The notes: generated from the sequence alone by a model not told the origin. Shown: positions 1-12,664, numbered from the stretch's first letter. The stretch: DNA of 64,000 bases from Eleusine coracana subsp. coracana (GCA_032690845.1 CM064426.1:65882631-65946630); one strand, 5' to 3'. A program made the numbers and translations.

Positions 1-1575
1 TTGCTGACTACGATGTATACCACCACCGCCCGTGCGTACAACTCCCTGTCTCTGTCGCGTCGAAGAAGCTTGCGTGTTGTGTATCCTCCTCCATCCATCC
101 ATCCAGCTGTCCAAGAAGAACATGTTGTGTAGTTAGTGGAAGCCTTTCGATTTTACTTGTGTGTGACCAGAGTTTGATTGTGCAACCTTAATTTCGTGAG
201 ATGATTTATTTGCCTCTTCATTGGTTTCACCCTTCTTGTGAAGATTTGATTGCTGATTGATTTGCGGTTTTTCATGTTAACACCGGGATTATTTCCCGTA
301 CGGTGTCACGACGGAGGTGTGAGCTTTCTGCTCGAGAGGAATGTGATGCATGTGACTTGAAACTTGGAGAATTCTAATGTCATGTTACTTGATTTTTTCG
401 TCTATCAATGTTCTGGAAGGCAAGCGATCGAGTCGTCCTGTTAATCTTCACTTCCATTTTATTTGTCATTGACAGATAATTAACTCGATCCTCATATATA
501 TCATCTATCTCTTGTGCTCTAAGTTATGCCTGATTGTGAAATATCTCCGATAGAGCAGCGGTATGCTGAATCTGTACAGCATGACAATCTCAGATTTCAG
601 TAGAGACATGCATGCTTTTTTTTTTTCCTTTTATACCTTTCCTGAACAGACATGTGGTGTGGTGTCTGAGAGATAACTGTCAAACAACAGACGATGACTG
701 GTTTTTTGAAGGAATATCTGATAACTGTGGATTAATTTTCTGGAAGGCATTTGATGCGTTGGCAGGTGAGTTTGACGGAAGTTTTCCTTCTACGGCCTGC
801 CGGTATGGTCGTGCATAGCGTGTGGTGTGCCAGTTTAGAGCTTTTGCGGTCAGATACACCTACCTGAAGACCAACTGAAAAGTTACGAAACATCGCATTT
901 GTCATTTCAGTTAACTTTTGTATGGAGTGTTGAGTGCAAGAATTCCCGTTGCATTTGTACTAATTATCACAGAATTTTTAGCAAATTTCTGTGTCATAAA
1001 CGAAACTTATTTGATCATGACATCATGTGATCGGTGCAAAAAAAATGTAGGATATTCTGAGAATTTAGTGGGGAAAAATTCCTACATCTCTCATCCTCCC
1101 TAGTTCAATTCAATGGATAAAATGTCGATTATACCCGAGAAGAAAATATCATGCCCTTGTATGTGAATAAGATATGTGGAGGTACTAAAATGCAAATGCG
1201 ATGGAAACTAAACTACACTCTGCCCCCTTCGTCTTCCTCGGTTGCTCCTTGCCGAGTTGCTGTCCGCATCTCGGTCAAGAAACCAAACCCTTGTGCTAAT
1301 TCTTCCCCTTCTCCAACGGCGGCGGCGGCGGAGATCATGTAACGCTCGTTATTCCGTGTCAAATCCTTGCGTCCCCCTTATTCGATTTGATCTCCGCGGT
1401 TATTTTCTTCTTGTAAGTGTCTATCGAATTCTTTTCCCCAATTTTGGGTTCCTTAGCCTACGCGCTCTGCTGAGCAACTTTTGGGAGCAAATCTCGTCGA
1501 TAAATTTTTAAAAATTGATAATTTCAAGCATCATGGTTTCTTTTCCCTTTCTCTTCACGTCTAGATTCTGGTCGG
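1..1575. other. Upstream region of the INO80 subunit B gene; edge of an unseen neighbour possible
   Basis: No gene is supported here. One plus-strand frame is open from the window edge to a TAG near 132 (about 43 codons). It could be the tail of a gene to the left or chance. The stretch around 1210-1340 is pyrimidine-rich with a short CGG run (about 1317-1332) and looks like the transcribed leader of the gene starting at 1576. The middle (300-1150) is ordinary AT-rich sequence. Confidence 0.4.
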
Positions 1576-3668
1576 ATGGAAGGCGGAGAAGGCACCGGAT
1601 TTGAAAGCGCCCTCATGAAGAAGCGCCGGAGCAGCTCGGCGAGGCGGCCGAGGCCCGAGGGCGCCCCTGCCGCGGAGCAGCGGGACAACACCTCGTCGTC
1701 GTCATCCATGTCCTCCCAAAGCGGCACGAGGAGGTTGGTGCCGTCGGATGAGAACACCGGCGTAGTGCTCCGGAGGCGAGAGTTCCACCTGAACGCTCCT
1801 ACATCGGAGGGTGCCTCAGGCAGAAAGACTGAGGGCGATGCGCGTGTGTCTGAGGGGAACCGTGGTTCATCCTCCGCCGATGACAAGCCGAGGAAGTTGA
1901 AGGTCAAGATCCGCAGTAATGTGTTATCGAAACCAGACCCTGATAAGTCGGATTCCAGGTCGTTGCCTGTGAAGCCGCCGCGGCCGGGAGATTCACGGCA
2001 TCAGCAAAAGCATGGTAATCTGGTAAGTGCCTAGCAGTGGGATTTTCATTTTGTGGTGTGCTTGCACCTGGATCTGATAGATGTGTAGCATGATTCAAGA
2101 AAAGTCTAGCTGCCGTCAAGAATCAAGCTGTGTTACTGAATACTGACATATTGGTTCAACTCGTGCTCTAATTAGCCTCTTCCATGTGATTGCCATGTTT
2201 GGATCCGTTTCAAATGCCTTAATTTTGTTTTTGCTCAAAGATAGTTCTCCAATTGATAACTGATTAAAAAGAATGAATCCATTGTAGGCTGAGAGCACGA
2301 AAGATTCAGATAGATCAACCTCTTCGCGAGACAAGAAGACCAGAAAGGTTAGGTCGATTGAAGAAGCCTTGGCTCAGGAACAACCAGCCAAAAGTCAGAG
2401 AGAACCGTCTTCAGAACCTGTCCGGAAGAGTAGGAGGCTTGCTAAGCAACCCATCTTGGACACTGAGTTGGATGATACCAGTAACCTTGACAACCTTGTA
2501 ACCTTGGAAGACGTGGAAGTTCACGCTGAGCCTGAAAACAAACGAGGAAGTAGCTCTAAGAAGAATGCCTCAAAGAAAGCTAAAAGTAGGAGCAAGGCGA
2601 TTGAGGCAGATAGTGATTTTGTTACGTCCCGATCGAGCAGAGATAGCAAGAAAAGGTCAAGGGAATCACCAGACAGTGATGATTCTGAAGAGGAGCTTGT
2701 GTCCGAAAGTGAACTTGATGCTGAGGACGCACAACAACAATCAGTCGATGAATCACCAGGCAATGTTAGAAGTGGACCTCTCACAACACGTCGCCGTGCC
2801 CTTCAATCATGGATGGATGGAAGCAGCGTTAGTACTGTTGAGTTTCCTGATGGACTGCCACCAGCTCCTTCAAGAAGTATGTGCTATTGTTTGCTGCCTT
2901 ATTGTCCATAACAGTTTGACGCAAAATGCTCACCTTCAGTCTTCCGTTAAATGCATCTGAAACCTTTCTCTTGGAATCAGGCAAGAAAGACAAGCTTTCT
3001 GAAGAGGAGATGCTCGCGAAGAAGGCGGAGGCTGCTCAGCGGCGCAAGATGTTGGTAGAAAAGGCCACTAAAGAAAGCGAGGTTGGTGAAGTCAGCATTT
3101 CTATCTTATCAGAATACTTTGATTTGAAGTGTTTCTCAGCTATGTTAATCTCCACAGGCTGAAGCTATAAGGAAAATACTGGGCTTGGACTCAGAGAAGA
3201 AGAAAGAAGAGAGGAAACAAAAGGAGCGAGAAGAGAAGGTTCACTGCATCATTTGATTTCTTCAGTTCCCCTCACTAGTGTTTATACTACTAGCACCTTT
3301 GCTGAAAACCTTGATCTTTGCGCAGGAGCGGGCAGCTAGAGCACAAAACCTCGCAGCAAGCTGTGTCCGCTGGGTCATGGGGCCCACTGGCACCATTATT
3401 TCATTCCCTGAAGCAGTAGGGCTCCCCAGCATCTTCAACTCCAAACCTCACAGGTAATCCTCTAATCATTTGCACAGTCATTTAAAAAAGTATCAAAAGA
3501 ACATCACCTAACAGCAGTCCATCCATGTCTGCAACATGCAGCTACCCTCCTCCACGAGAGAAATGCGCTGGACCGTCATGCACAAACACATACCGTTACA
3601 GGGACTCCAAGCTGAACCTTCCCCTCTGCAGCCTGAAGTGCTACAAAGCTGTCCACGGGAACGCTTGA
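1576..3668 (+). CDS. INO80 chromatin-remodelling complex subunit B-like protein (PAPA-1/IES2 plus HIT zinc finger)
   Basis: Six exons fit with GT-AG borders: 1576-2022, 2288-2876, 2981-3081, 3158-3238, 3326-3453, 3542-3668, giving 490 residues. The N-terminal half is Ser/Lys/Glu-rich and probably disordered (nuclear basic runs near residues 15-25 and 190-250). Residues ~315-415 contain TTRRRALQSWMDG and a long basic/acidic helix (EEEMLAKKAEAAQRRKMLVEKA), as in the PAPA-1/IES2 family. The C-terminus is a HIT zinc finger with C457, C462, C478 and C482. The protein is known in the family to stimulate the INO80 ATPase in nucleosome remodelling in the nucleus. The ATG at 1576 opens the only long frame and is preceded by stops. 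Exon junctions all keep phase, so the gene looks intact. Confidence 0.88.
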
Positions 3669-4261
3669 TGAGGCCCTTGCAGGGGGCTCTTGATACACGA
3701 TGAGTTCTTCATTTTGAAGCATGCACATTGAAATAGGTTAGGGTGACCAATCCCAGTGTTGCACAATCATGCTTGACTTGACAAATGATGCAATTGGAGC
3801 CTGTGCATATGCATAAGTTACATGTCATATTGTATGTAGGTAGAAAGCAGAGACATAGGTTGTTTTGTACGCCAGCAGAATGTTTACTGGACTTTATTTA
3901 AGCGTGTGACCTGATGAACTGGATTATATCCCTTGTTTCCCCATGTTATAGTCTTGGAGAACATACAAATGTTTGGAAGACATAATAAATGAGCAGAATA
4001 AGTTTTTGTGTAAAAATCTTTTACTGCATTGTTCCTGCAGTTTTCATGGAGCCAAAAGTGGATCTCTAATATTCTAAATTGGCGCGATTTCTCGAAATGG
4101 TGTTATGCCATGTCAGCTTATAGTTTATCAGCCATCAGATGGAAGAAAGAAAGAATCTCGTCCGTCCACTTAAACTTGTCAAGGACCCAGCTGACATCGT
4201 GCATCGGCAGCTACGCAGGAAAGCCCAGCCCGGCAATGAATGAAATACCTGCCTACAATTA

Positions 4262-4761
4262 GGGGCTGATTGGTTTCCTGTGCGTGGCCTGATCAGGCCC
4301 GCCAGATGCAACCACACAGCGTTTGGTTGTCTGTACGAAGGTGTCAGCCTGTCCCGTGTCATGCAGAAGCACTGTGCAATCCTGGCTCCGGGGATACGAA
4401 ATTGAAAACCGTTTCTCCGGAGCCAGGCTCATCTGATACACCCGTAGACTTTTTTAATGAAGATATTAACAAGTAATTAGCATATTTTAAGTCATATTAT
4501 TATATATTAAAATATATTAAGGATTAATATTAAAAAATAAATACTATAAAGTGGTTCTAATAAAATAAATATATATATTTTTAATATTTAATTCAGTACA
4601 ACATGTAGTCATACGGGTAACCGAACATCATTTGTTCTCAACCAAGCTAAACATATGCAACTAACCAAATAATTGAACTTGTATGATCGTAGCCTGTCTC
4701 GAGTGAGCCTGACTCCCTAATACCAACCAGGCTAAGGTTGTTCAAGCAACCAATCACACCC
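4262..4761. mobile_element. Tourist-like (PIF/Harbinger) MITE, ~500 bp
   Basis: The element begins GGGGCTGATTGGTT and ends with the imperfect inverse AACCAATCACACCC. It is flanked on both sides by TTA (4259-4261 and 4762-4764), the 3-bp target duplication expected of PIF/Harbinger insertions. The interior is AT-rich and has no transposase, so it would depend on a transposase encoded elsewhere. Confidence 0.75.
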
Positions 4762-7369
4762 TTAGTTTCTCGATGGGGCAGTAGAGTCCAGGACACTCTG
4801 GATTGTTCGTCTTCTCTTCAACTAAGTACAGAGCGGCACTGCCATTGTCCGGTCAAAAGCAAATGAAAAAAATCCCCAAGACTCCCTGAAAATGTTCGTG
4901 TGAGCAAGGTAATTTTTTTTTCAGTTTTATAGCCAGAGTGTAAATACCTCACCTTCACATCGCCATTACATGCCCTGTGATTTTCCCCAGTCTGGAACTT
5001 ATAGGAGCCTGATGTCCGGCTGGATGTTGCTGCTGCTTAATCGGTTGTCATATTCCTTATTTAAATTTAATTTCTTTCATTGTTTCATGTCCTTTCGTTC
5101 TGATTGATAAATTAGACAAACGAAGGTAACATGCACTGAAATATATCCATGAGTATATATAAACTACCAAATTAAAAGATCAACGGATGCATAGAGCATA
5201 TTTACAAAATGAATTACACAACATGTATTGACTCATGTTTTCTTAAAAGAAAAATAATTCCTAATTAAGTTGGTTTATCCAATAACTGTAGTATTACACT
5301 AGAAAAAGGGCGTGTCGTTTGCGTGCCTTGCTGCTTAAGTGCAATTGGACCATAGCTGGTTGTGGCTCGTGTACAGACCAGTGATACGGTTTTTTCTAAA
5401 GTAAACTGGGTGGTATAATTACAAGTCTGTCATGCCAGTTAGAGATGGCCTTGTGCAAAATCCCAATGTAATACTCTGTATGCAGCTCAAAAGCATTGTC
5501 TTGGCAACCTGCTGAAGCTCCATACTGAGACAAATTACATTTATTATGTTGAAATGGAGGCAAATTATGAGAATGCAGGAAGTTGTTCGCTATGCCAAAT
5601 TTATCTACAAAAATACCAAGTATCTGCTCTATATGACCGTATTTGCACAATATGCGACAATCAGGAATTCTCTTGGTTTCTATTTGCATGACACCAGATT
5701 CACATCCCATACTATAAACCATAGTTATAAGATCCTTTCCTCTGACAGTAGAAACTAAATCCAAACGTTAGCTTTAGGTTAGGTATACACCTTATGAGCT
5801 TATGAGACCCCTTTAGTATTCTGAGAACACTAATTTGATTTGTGCGACCCCTTTAGTATCTCATAAAAATTCTTGATACTCTTAATTTGAGACAATGCAT
5901 CCAAAAGTACCATAATATCTGCATAGAGTAAATTGTAAACATGATTGGAAATTACCACAACGGAAGACATAAGGATGTACCTAGTAAGTGGTGCAAACTT
6001 ACTGCACAAATTTTGTCCGCGATACTACCAGTGCACTCTTGTTTCTCCAATTCTCCATTGTATCCAATCAATATCTCGATAAATATTAAGATCCTCGAGT
6101 GAGTCAACAATGCATTTCTCCACTCTCCAATGCCAATATGTAGGGAAAAAATGCTTGACAAAAATATGTAGTCCTGCAACAGTGCATGGTTGGTACTACT
6201 GGTTTCTTATCATAGATGAATAATCTGAAAATGCAAAATTTGAGTCAGAATGCAACAACATTTCCATTTTGACAGCAGCAGTTTTCTTTTACATGATTAT
6301 GGAACAGTCCAAGAATAGCTACCGGAATGATGCTTATGAAATATGACACATTATATGATCAAGTTGCTGAGCCATTCAATCTTAGGGTGAATTGGTACAG
6401 CACAAGTGAGAGTTTCATGCATGAATCCTTGAGCAATGATTCCAACTTATAAGTAGAGAAACGAAAAACTAAACAGTAATTACGTAATATTTAACTGAAG
6501 AACCATAAGTATGCAGTGTTTAACTGAACTGTAGACAGTTGTCATGAAAATTCAGATTGACGTTTCCAAGTGTTGTCAGGAAATGCAAAGAAACACTTTG
6601 ACTCTTATTTCCAATATAAACAATGATGATTTTGTGATTGATTGTCTTGTGTCAACCAGCTAGACGTGACCTATCTGTGATCAATTAGAGTTACCAGAAA
6701 ATGGCCTTCTTTTTTTGCCAACTTATAAGGCCTGGGGAGTGCTTATATATCAATCAACACAAGACAATGAACAAAATGCCAAAAAAACTTTTCCATGGAA
6801 GAATGCTAATTTTGCAAGTCATGTTCAAGATTTTAATTTTCAGATGTTGCACGAAAAACCCATTCTATGAAGTTTGTATAACAATTGAGCCTTCAATTTC
6901 CTGTAACAATTTCATCTTCCCATCAAGAAAGGTCCAATATAATCAGACATTTAATACAAATTTCAAAGTAAAAGGAAAAATGATTCCCTATATTCAATAT
7001 ATATTTTGCAAACGGACGGTATTGAGTTATAAATCTATATTTTTAAATTATTCTAGTTTGTATCGCATTCACATGCATGTTAATAAAAGAAGAACATATT
7101 TTTTTCGGAGACGTGGGTTTTCTTGATCTTGAGCTGAATGATTCAGTTTACCCAAAATGTTCCTTCATATTTTTGCTGACAGCAATGTTCATATAACCAC
7201 CCAAGGAAATCGGAAACAAAAAGTCAAGGCATATTTTTTACTGTGAGAAAAAAACTCAGGTGACATAGGACATTCCCTTTCAATAAGAAAAATTACGACT
7301 ACTTGACTACTATGAAATAACTGTAGATACGGAGCAGGGATTTGACTTTCAGCTTTACCTTGCAGAACT

Positions 7370-7673
7370 GACATCAATTTCAAATTTGCAGAATCCAGTG
7401 TTTCCATCTTTTTCCAAGCTTTTTCCTCATCTCTCTTCTTCCACTCAAGCGTGTTACAGCAGCAAAAAGCTCTTCTATTACTCTCATCCGTCAGAAGAAA
7501 CAACTACTGTTAAAACAATCGATAATTTGACATTGCCAGATCCCGAGTTCCCAACATCAATTGTAACACTTCATGGCTAGGCTTGTTGAGGCCACTCACT
7601 GATTCTTTCGGTCGCATGCAGGTTTTGGCGATGAGAAGCGAAGACAGGTCAGTAGGGTCTCAATGGCAGCCAT
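7370..7673 (-). other. Unresolved candidate small gene (two possible exons)
   Basis: On the minus strand, an ATG in good context (7673-7671, followed by GCTGCC) opens 24 codons, MAAIETLLTCLRFSSPKPAC and on. The frame runs to a strong donor (CA|GTGAGTGG) with the exon ending at 7600. A second open stretch follows about 7366-7503 (TLEWKKRDEEKAWKKMETLD) and ends at a CAAG|GTAAAG donor-like site. The obvious acceptor (TTTTAACAG near 7515) does not join them in a long open frame; a weaker AG would give a ~58-residue product. I do not recognise any family. It may be a gene fragment or a non-coding transcript. Confidence 0.2.
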
Positions 7674-8690
7674 GTCAACTTCCTCATTTACCAAGCTGAA
7701 CTGCCTCCTCTGCTTCTCTGCTCTAGGGATACGTTCGAGATCGCGGACGCCAGCTCACATCGCCGTTGAGGCTGCTCCATTGCGCTGAAGGATGGCCGGG
7801 TGGCATCCACTCGGACTCGGTCACCGTTGCAGATGGACAGGTACTACCGTACAAGCTGCCTGGTACGTGAGATATGCCACCTCGAGCGTTGTGGCTGCCT
7901 GCTACGGCCGGATTTCCATTCCACGGAGCCAAGGTCGAGCGGTTGGGGGGCTGCTTGCGGAGAGGCCGAGAGGGGGGAGAGTCAAAGACATGGACCAGAT
8001 TGCAAGGCGTTGTGTTTAGTCGCTTCTCAAAGGACGTGGAAAAAACTATGAGATGGACGAATGCAACGTCTGTTATTATCCTCTCGGTGGATCGGATGGT
8101 AGAGAACCAGTTTGACGACGTGGCATGACTCTTTTACAAGAGAACGCACGCATTTCAATATATTTAGATTTGTCTTTAAATTATATTCTTTGTGAGGCCT
8201 AGCTACATGTTTAGGGTATAGAAAAAATAAGGTAAATCCATCCTGCAAAAGCATATGTAAAGTGAGATAAGAGTTTTGTTATTGCAAACAACTCAAGATA
8301 TGTAAAGTGAAATAAGAGTTTGATTTGGTTATGTTTATCAAACTCAAATGACAACCTATCATGATTCGAGCAAAAGCTCCCAATGTTCACGTTCTATTCC
8401 GCTTCAATTTTAATTCTCCAAATACAAAATTATTGTATAAACAAAAAAGGTGGTAACTGGTGATAAACAGAGAAAAAAAAACTCTGCCATTCAATGATGC
8501 CAATATTAGCAGCAAGCCAGCAATAATCCATGCATATGAAATCCACACACTTCAAACTGGTAGCTCCGGTAGACCATCTTCTTCCTAATTTACTTTTCAC
8601 CTCTAACAGTATACAATAATGAAACAATCTCATGATCTTGAGGATTCACCTAATTTATAGTCAGTGTTGCAGTTCTATGTTTTGCTCCTC

Positions 8691-9018
8691 TTCATTAAAT
8701 AAAAACATGTATTCCAATGCGCTTAGGAGCAATGAGGGTAATAAGGCACGGCAAATGACACACCATCCTTCTGTTGGTAGTTACGAAAGAACCAGTACTG
8801 ATGTATGAATAATCAGGTATACCGAAGAAAAGAAAAACATAGTCAATCAGGTGTTTTGCTCCTCTTCATAACATAAAAACATGTATTCCAATGCGCTTAG
8901 GAGCAATGAGGGTTAATAAGGCACGACAAATGACACGCCATCCTTCTGTTGGTAGTTACGAAAGAACCAGTACTGATGTATGAATAATCAGGTGTACGGA
9001 AGAAAAGAAAAACATAGT
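8691..9018. repeat. Tandem duplication, two copies of ~164 bp
   Basis: TTTGCTCCTCTTCAT begins at 8691 and again at 8855. The two copies are nearly identical over their whole length (few substitutions and single-base indels), and a short third partial piece (TCAATCAGGTGTACGGAAG) follows. It ends about 30 bp before the tRNA gene's terminator. Confidence 0.85.
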
Positions 9019-9046
9019 CAATCAGGTGTACGGAAGAAAATAAATG

Positions 9047-9052
9047 AAAAAA
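9047..9052 (-). terminator. RNA polymerase III terminator of the tRNA-Pro gene
   Basis: Six A residues on the plus strand (T6 on the transcribed minus-strand sense) lie 12 bases after the tRNA 3' end, as expected for pol III termination. Confidence 0.75.
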
Positions 9053-9064
9053 GATGTTTCAATT

Positions 9065-9136
9065 GGGGCATTCCGAGAATTGAACTCGGGACCTCTCGCA
9101 CCCTAAGCGAGAATCATACCACTAGACCAAATGCCC
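9065..9136 (-). tRNA. tRNA-Pro (anticodon AGG)
   Basis: The minus strand reads GGGCATTTGGTCTAGTGGTA at the 5' end and ends TCTCGGAATGCCCC. It is 72 nt with a 7-bp acceptor stem, a D arm, an anticodon stem CTCGC/GCGAG around the loop TTAGGGT (anticodon AGG at 9104-9102), and a T arm with GTTCAAT. No intron. CCA is not encoded, as normal in plants. The internal A and B boxes are intact. It lies head-to-head with COX5C, about 150 bp from that gene's likely start of transcription. Confidence 0.96.
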
Positions 9137-9200
9137 TATCGTGATTGATGCTTTTCGGAAGCGTAATATTAAGCATTCTTTGCATAGCATAGCAGCCATC

Positions 9201-9289
9201 GGCCCACAGGAGTTAGTTATTACGGGTCAAGGGGCCAGGAGGAGCCAGTCAGTGGCAGCCACCCGTCTGCGAATAGGGCCCTCTTTAAA
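9201..9289 (+). promoter_or_regulatory. Probable COX5C core promoter (site II motif and TATA-like box)
   Basis: GGCCCA at 9201-9206 (TGGGCC on the other strand) is a plant site II motif, a class known to drive nuclear genes for respiratory-chain subunits. TTTAAA at 9284-9289 is a TATA-like box about 100 bp before the leader donor site at 9393. The promoter is squeezed between the divergent tRNA-Pro gene and the COX5C leader. Confidence 0.5.
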
Positions 9290-9392
9290 GGGCGTCTCCA
9301 CAAAAACGCCTCTTCCCTTTCCCTGGATCGAAACGAGTCCTCTCGCGGCGGCGGCGCAGGTGTCTCCCTCCTCCTCCTCCAACTCCGGCAAG

Positions 9393-12300
9393 GTGAGCTC
9401 CCCCTCCTTTCGTCCTCTCCGATCCTCTCAACATCGCTCGATCCGATTCCATCTCGCGATTGACTGCTAGTGTACCCTAGGGGTTTCCATTATTTTGTTC
9501 CCCGTACTTTCGAGAACCGCATGGATCTGACGCCCCGGTGCCGCCGGCGGATCCGTTTCGGTGAGGGTTGTTAGTGCGCCTGAGGCGGTGTAATTAGGGT
9601 TGTTGCGTGGATGGGTTAGGGAGGAAGGTGGTGCGCAGAAGGGTTCGGTGGTTTGGTTTGTTGTGATGGATCCGTAGCCATGGTTGTGCATCCGTCAATT
9701 TTAGTGCGAAGTATTTTGGTGTCTCTATTCGCATCTGCGGTTTATCGGTCCTATTGACCTGCGATTGGATGGTCGTGTATTAATCATTCGGGTGTTAATG
9801 GTCATAAGAACAATGAAATCTTTGTTGAAAGGGAATTGCTGTATGGTTTAATTTGCTATGCGGCTTCGTTTCATCTGTTGTTATGTCTTGTATCGCTATG
9901 TGCCCTTTGTCGTTCATTTGGTGAACACCCTAGTCCGGACACAGGAGTGTTGCATTGCTTGTAGGGGAATGCATCTGATAACATTACCTTTGTGGCTTGT
10001 AGTTGTCACATCCCTGGGTGAAACGGGCTGTTGATTGCATTCATGGGTACATCTGGAAGCTGCAAGATATAGCTGATGTCTTTGTAACATTATCTCATGG
10101 GAGCTATTGGCATTTGGATTTGAGTGGGGTCTAGAGTCATTGCCGATTGCTGATGATTCATCACTCTGTGCTATGCCTGTCCCTTCGTGATGTACATTTT
10201 CATACTTTTCTCTTCTAAGGGAATGTCACAGCATGTGGAGTGCAGTTTGACTTCTAGAACCTAGGGATTAGGGCCTACTGGGCAGCTTTTAAATCTAACC
10301 TAGCACAAGTTTGTCCAATATTTATGGAGTTCTTTGTTGGCAACATGTTAGGGCAAGTACAACAGTATAGTTTTATAGGCCGTCTCATGCATGACACGTC
10401 ATCTTGAGACGGTCTATCAGACCTGTATAATGGGTTGTTGTTTTAGTTGTCTCATAGTAATTTCACAATCCTTTAATTTTGTGGATAAAAATAGGAATAT
10501 TTATGAGTTACATGACAGCTACAACTCGTACAATGGTATATAAGTCATCTCATAGTCCTAAATTTTAATGCATGAGGTAGTTTCGCGAAACGACTGCCTC
10601 TTTCTCTCACCACCCTCTCTCTCTTCCACATCATCAAAAATCCTATGTGGCAATGCATGAGACGGTTTATGAGATTGCCTACGTGTAGCATTGTGCCTGC
10701 CCTTAGAACGCCTTGCCAACTTAATTCTTGCTATCCAAAGCTTCTAGGTTTCTTAACATTTTCAGAATACCATTTCGTGTCACATGTTATGGCACAGATA
10801 GTGATTTTGAGTAACACCTTTGTTTCATTCTGCAATGGCATGCTTTTAGCTTCACTGTGATTGTGGACATACACAACAGAACTTGTTTGTTTCTTGGACT
10901 CTTCTTAGTTGAAATGTTAATTTTCTTATAGAGCATATGTTTCCATCATCTTAGCTGTTGCCTTCATTTACTTGTAGCTTCTAGGACTCTGCTTAAGAAA
11001 ACTGTTATCCTTTAATAATGGGGTTTATGTTCTAAATGACTTTTAACTTGTGTAGCCTCTCAAATATGCACTGCTGTTTTGTTGTCGTTGGTTAGTTCAA
11101 AGTTGAACTAGTCGGTGACACCAAAAACAGAACAGAGGAGTACATCGCATCACGTGCTGTTTCATTTGCAAATAGAGTATCATATCAGTGTATCTGCTGC
11201 CTTCCATTTTCTTGTACCTTCTAGGATCCATAACATTTGGAAGAAAGCAGTTCTGTGCATTTGTATATTTTATATGCTGTGGTGTGGATAGTGCTGTAGA
11301 ATACCTCTTTTTTTACATTAAATGTGTATCAAGCATTTTGCACCACATAATGCCTACTTGTACGTGTAATTACTTAGCTACCAGAAGTAACATTATATGT
11401 CTATGAGTTGTTAATGTTGGTAACTGCATGATTCTATAACCGTATCATAGCTACTTTCAATCCTTTCCTATCCCAAAGCTTAGAGTTGCTCTTAGTGCAA
11501 AACTGCAAAACCATCAATTTTGCTCATATCCCTCATGTTTCTAGAACTTTAGGGTATTTTTTTGTTAGCAGTCACTTGTATATTTTTATTTTCACAAATA
11601 AGCAAATCCAATATCTTTTCACTTCCAACTTATTGAATTTTAGCGATCAACTCTTGGGCCATTCTTGGAGCCAGTATTCTATTAATTAATTTAAGTGCTC
11701 ATACTCGTTCATCAATTAGTGTCCATTGGCAACTAAAATTGAAACAAAGTTAGCTTGCCTATTGCTCCGTTTTGAAGGTTATCATAGTTTTGTCTTGAAG
11801 GGAGTTTGCTTGTTGGCCTTTTTTGAGCGTGTTGCCAAAAGATTTGCATCTAGTTAGCATGTTTATTTGATAGCTTATGAGTATATATTTGTTGTTTTTT
11901 TTAGATGACAAGTCAATGATACAGAACCTTACAGAAGTCAATACTGTTGTCTGTCTGTTTTTGATTTATTCTTATTAGGTGAATACGTTTTTGCTATTGC
12001 ATAACCTGCATGCTGATATTGTTTTATCTTTGATTTGACGCCTAGTGATAAGGAACTTCCTCCCAACTAATTTTCTTTGCGGCATTTGTGGCTTTGTTTG
12101 ACCGCTATGGCTGTGTTTTGGGGCATGAGTGACAGGTTAGGTAAAGGGTATTTGGCGTTTTTTTTTTTTTGATAGAAGCAATGATTGATAACAATGTTTG
12201 AAGTGTTCGTTGTTTCACATATTTGTTCTGTCCCAATCCATTAAGGTACAGGTACTATTTTTTTGTGATAAGTTTTTGGGAGAGGCTGTCTTTTTACAAT

Positions 12301-12633
12301 CAAACCCTCAACTGTTTCTGCAAACCTTGTTGCTTAGCTTTACCGTTTATTCCATTTTGCCTTTAAGAGTTTTATTGGTTGTTAATTCTTAATGTCCTAT
12401 TATAGTTTCATCATTAACCTCGTCACTATCATGTCGGCTCCACTTTTGCCAAGTATAAATCACCTCAACCTCTGGTGTAGGTGTTGGTTAATCATACAAT
12501 GGGAATGGGCCAAAATATGTTATGCTGTATGCACATGTCGGCATTTATTAAGAGTATCTTTCTACTTAGTTAAGATCTGCTGTCTGCCTGTTGCTCCCAC
12601 GAATCAACTCACGGAATCTTCATTTCTTTTCAG
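9393..12633 (+). other. COX5C 5'-leader intron (3.2 kb)
   Basis: The leader exon ends TCCGGCAAG|GTGAGC at 9392/9393, and the acceptor TTTTCAG|GCATTTGG at 12633/12634 lies 31 bp before the COX5C start codon. A long intron in the untranslated leader is a known feature of plant COX5C genes, where it boosts expression. This one is T-rich, has no credible ORF, and contains a 352-bp Tourist-like MITE (10351-10702). Confidence 0.75.
10351..10702. mobile_element. Tourist-like MITE inside the COX5C leader intron
   Basis: It starts GGGCAAGTACAACAGTATAG and ends with the inverse-type sequence GCATTGTGCCTGCCC. Both ends are flanked by TTA (10348-10350 and 10703-10705). Subterminal inverted stretches containing CCGTCTCATGCAT are also present. 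A second, 5'-truncated member of the same family lies at 61850-62110. Confidence 0.8.
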
Positions 12634-12664
12634 GCATTTGGCATCTGACCTCAACAGCAAGCAA

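Larger units (their letters stand above)
3669..9046. other. Gene-poor stretch between INO80 subunit B and tRNA-Pro
   Basis: Apart from the Tourist-like element at 4262-4761, two possible minus-strand exons near 7370-7673 and the duplication at 8691-9018, I see only AT-rich sequence with short chance ORFs. 3669-4000 is the 3' UTR side of the INO80 subunit gene. The ORFs at 5396-5764 (minus) and 6701-7126 (plus) have low-complexity composition and no motif I recognise. Confidence 0.4.

Noticed and set aside
1524..1907. 127-codon minus-strand ORF opposite INO80 subunit B exon 1
   Set aside because: It is the antisense shadow of a GC-rich coding exon and has no motif.
12392..12664. N-terminal extension of the COX5C frame
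   Set aside because: It crosses the splice acceptor at 12633 and encodes intron sequence; the 63-residue form matches the family.
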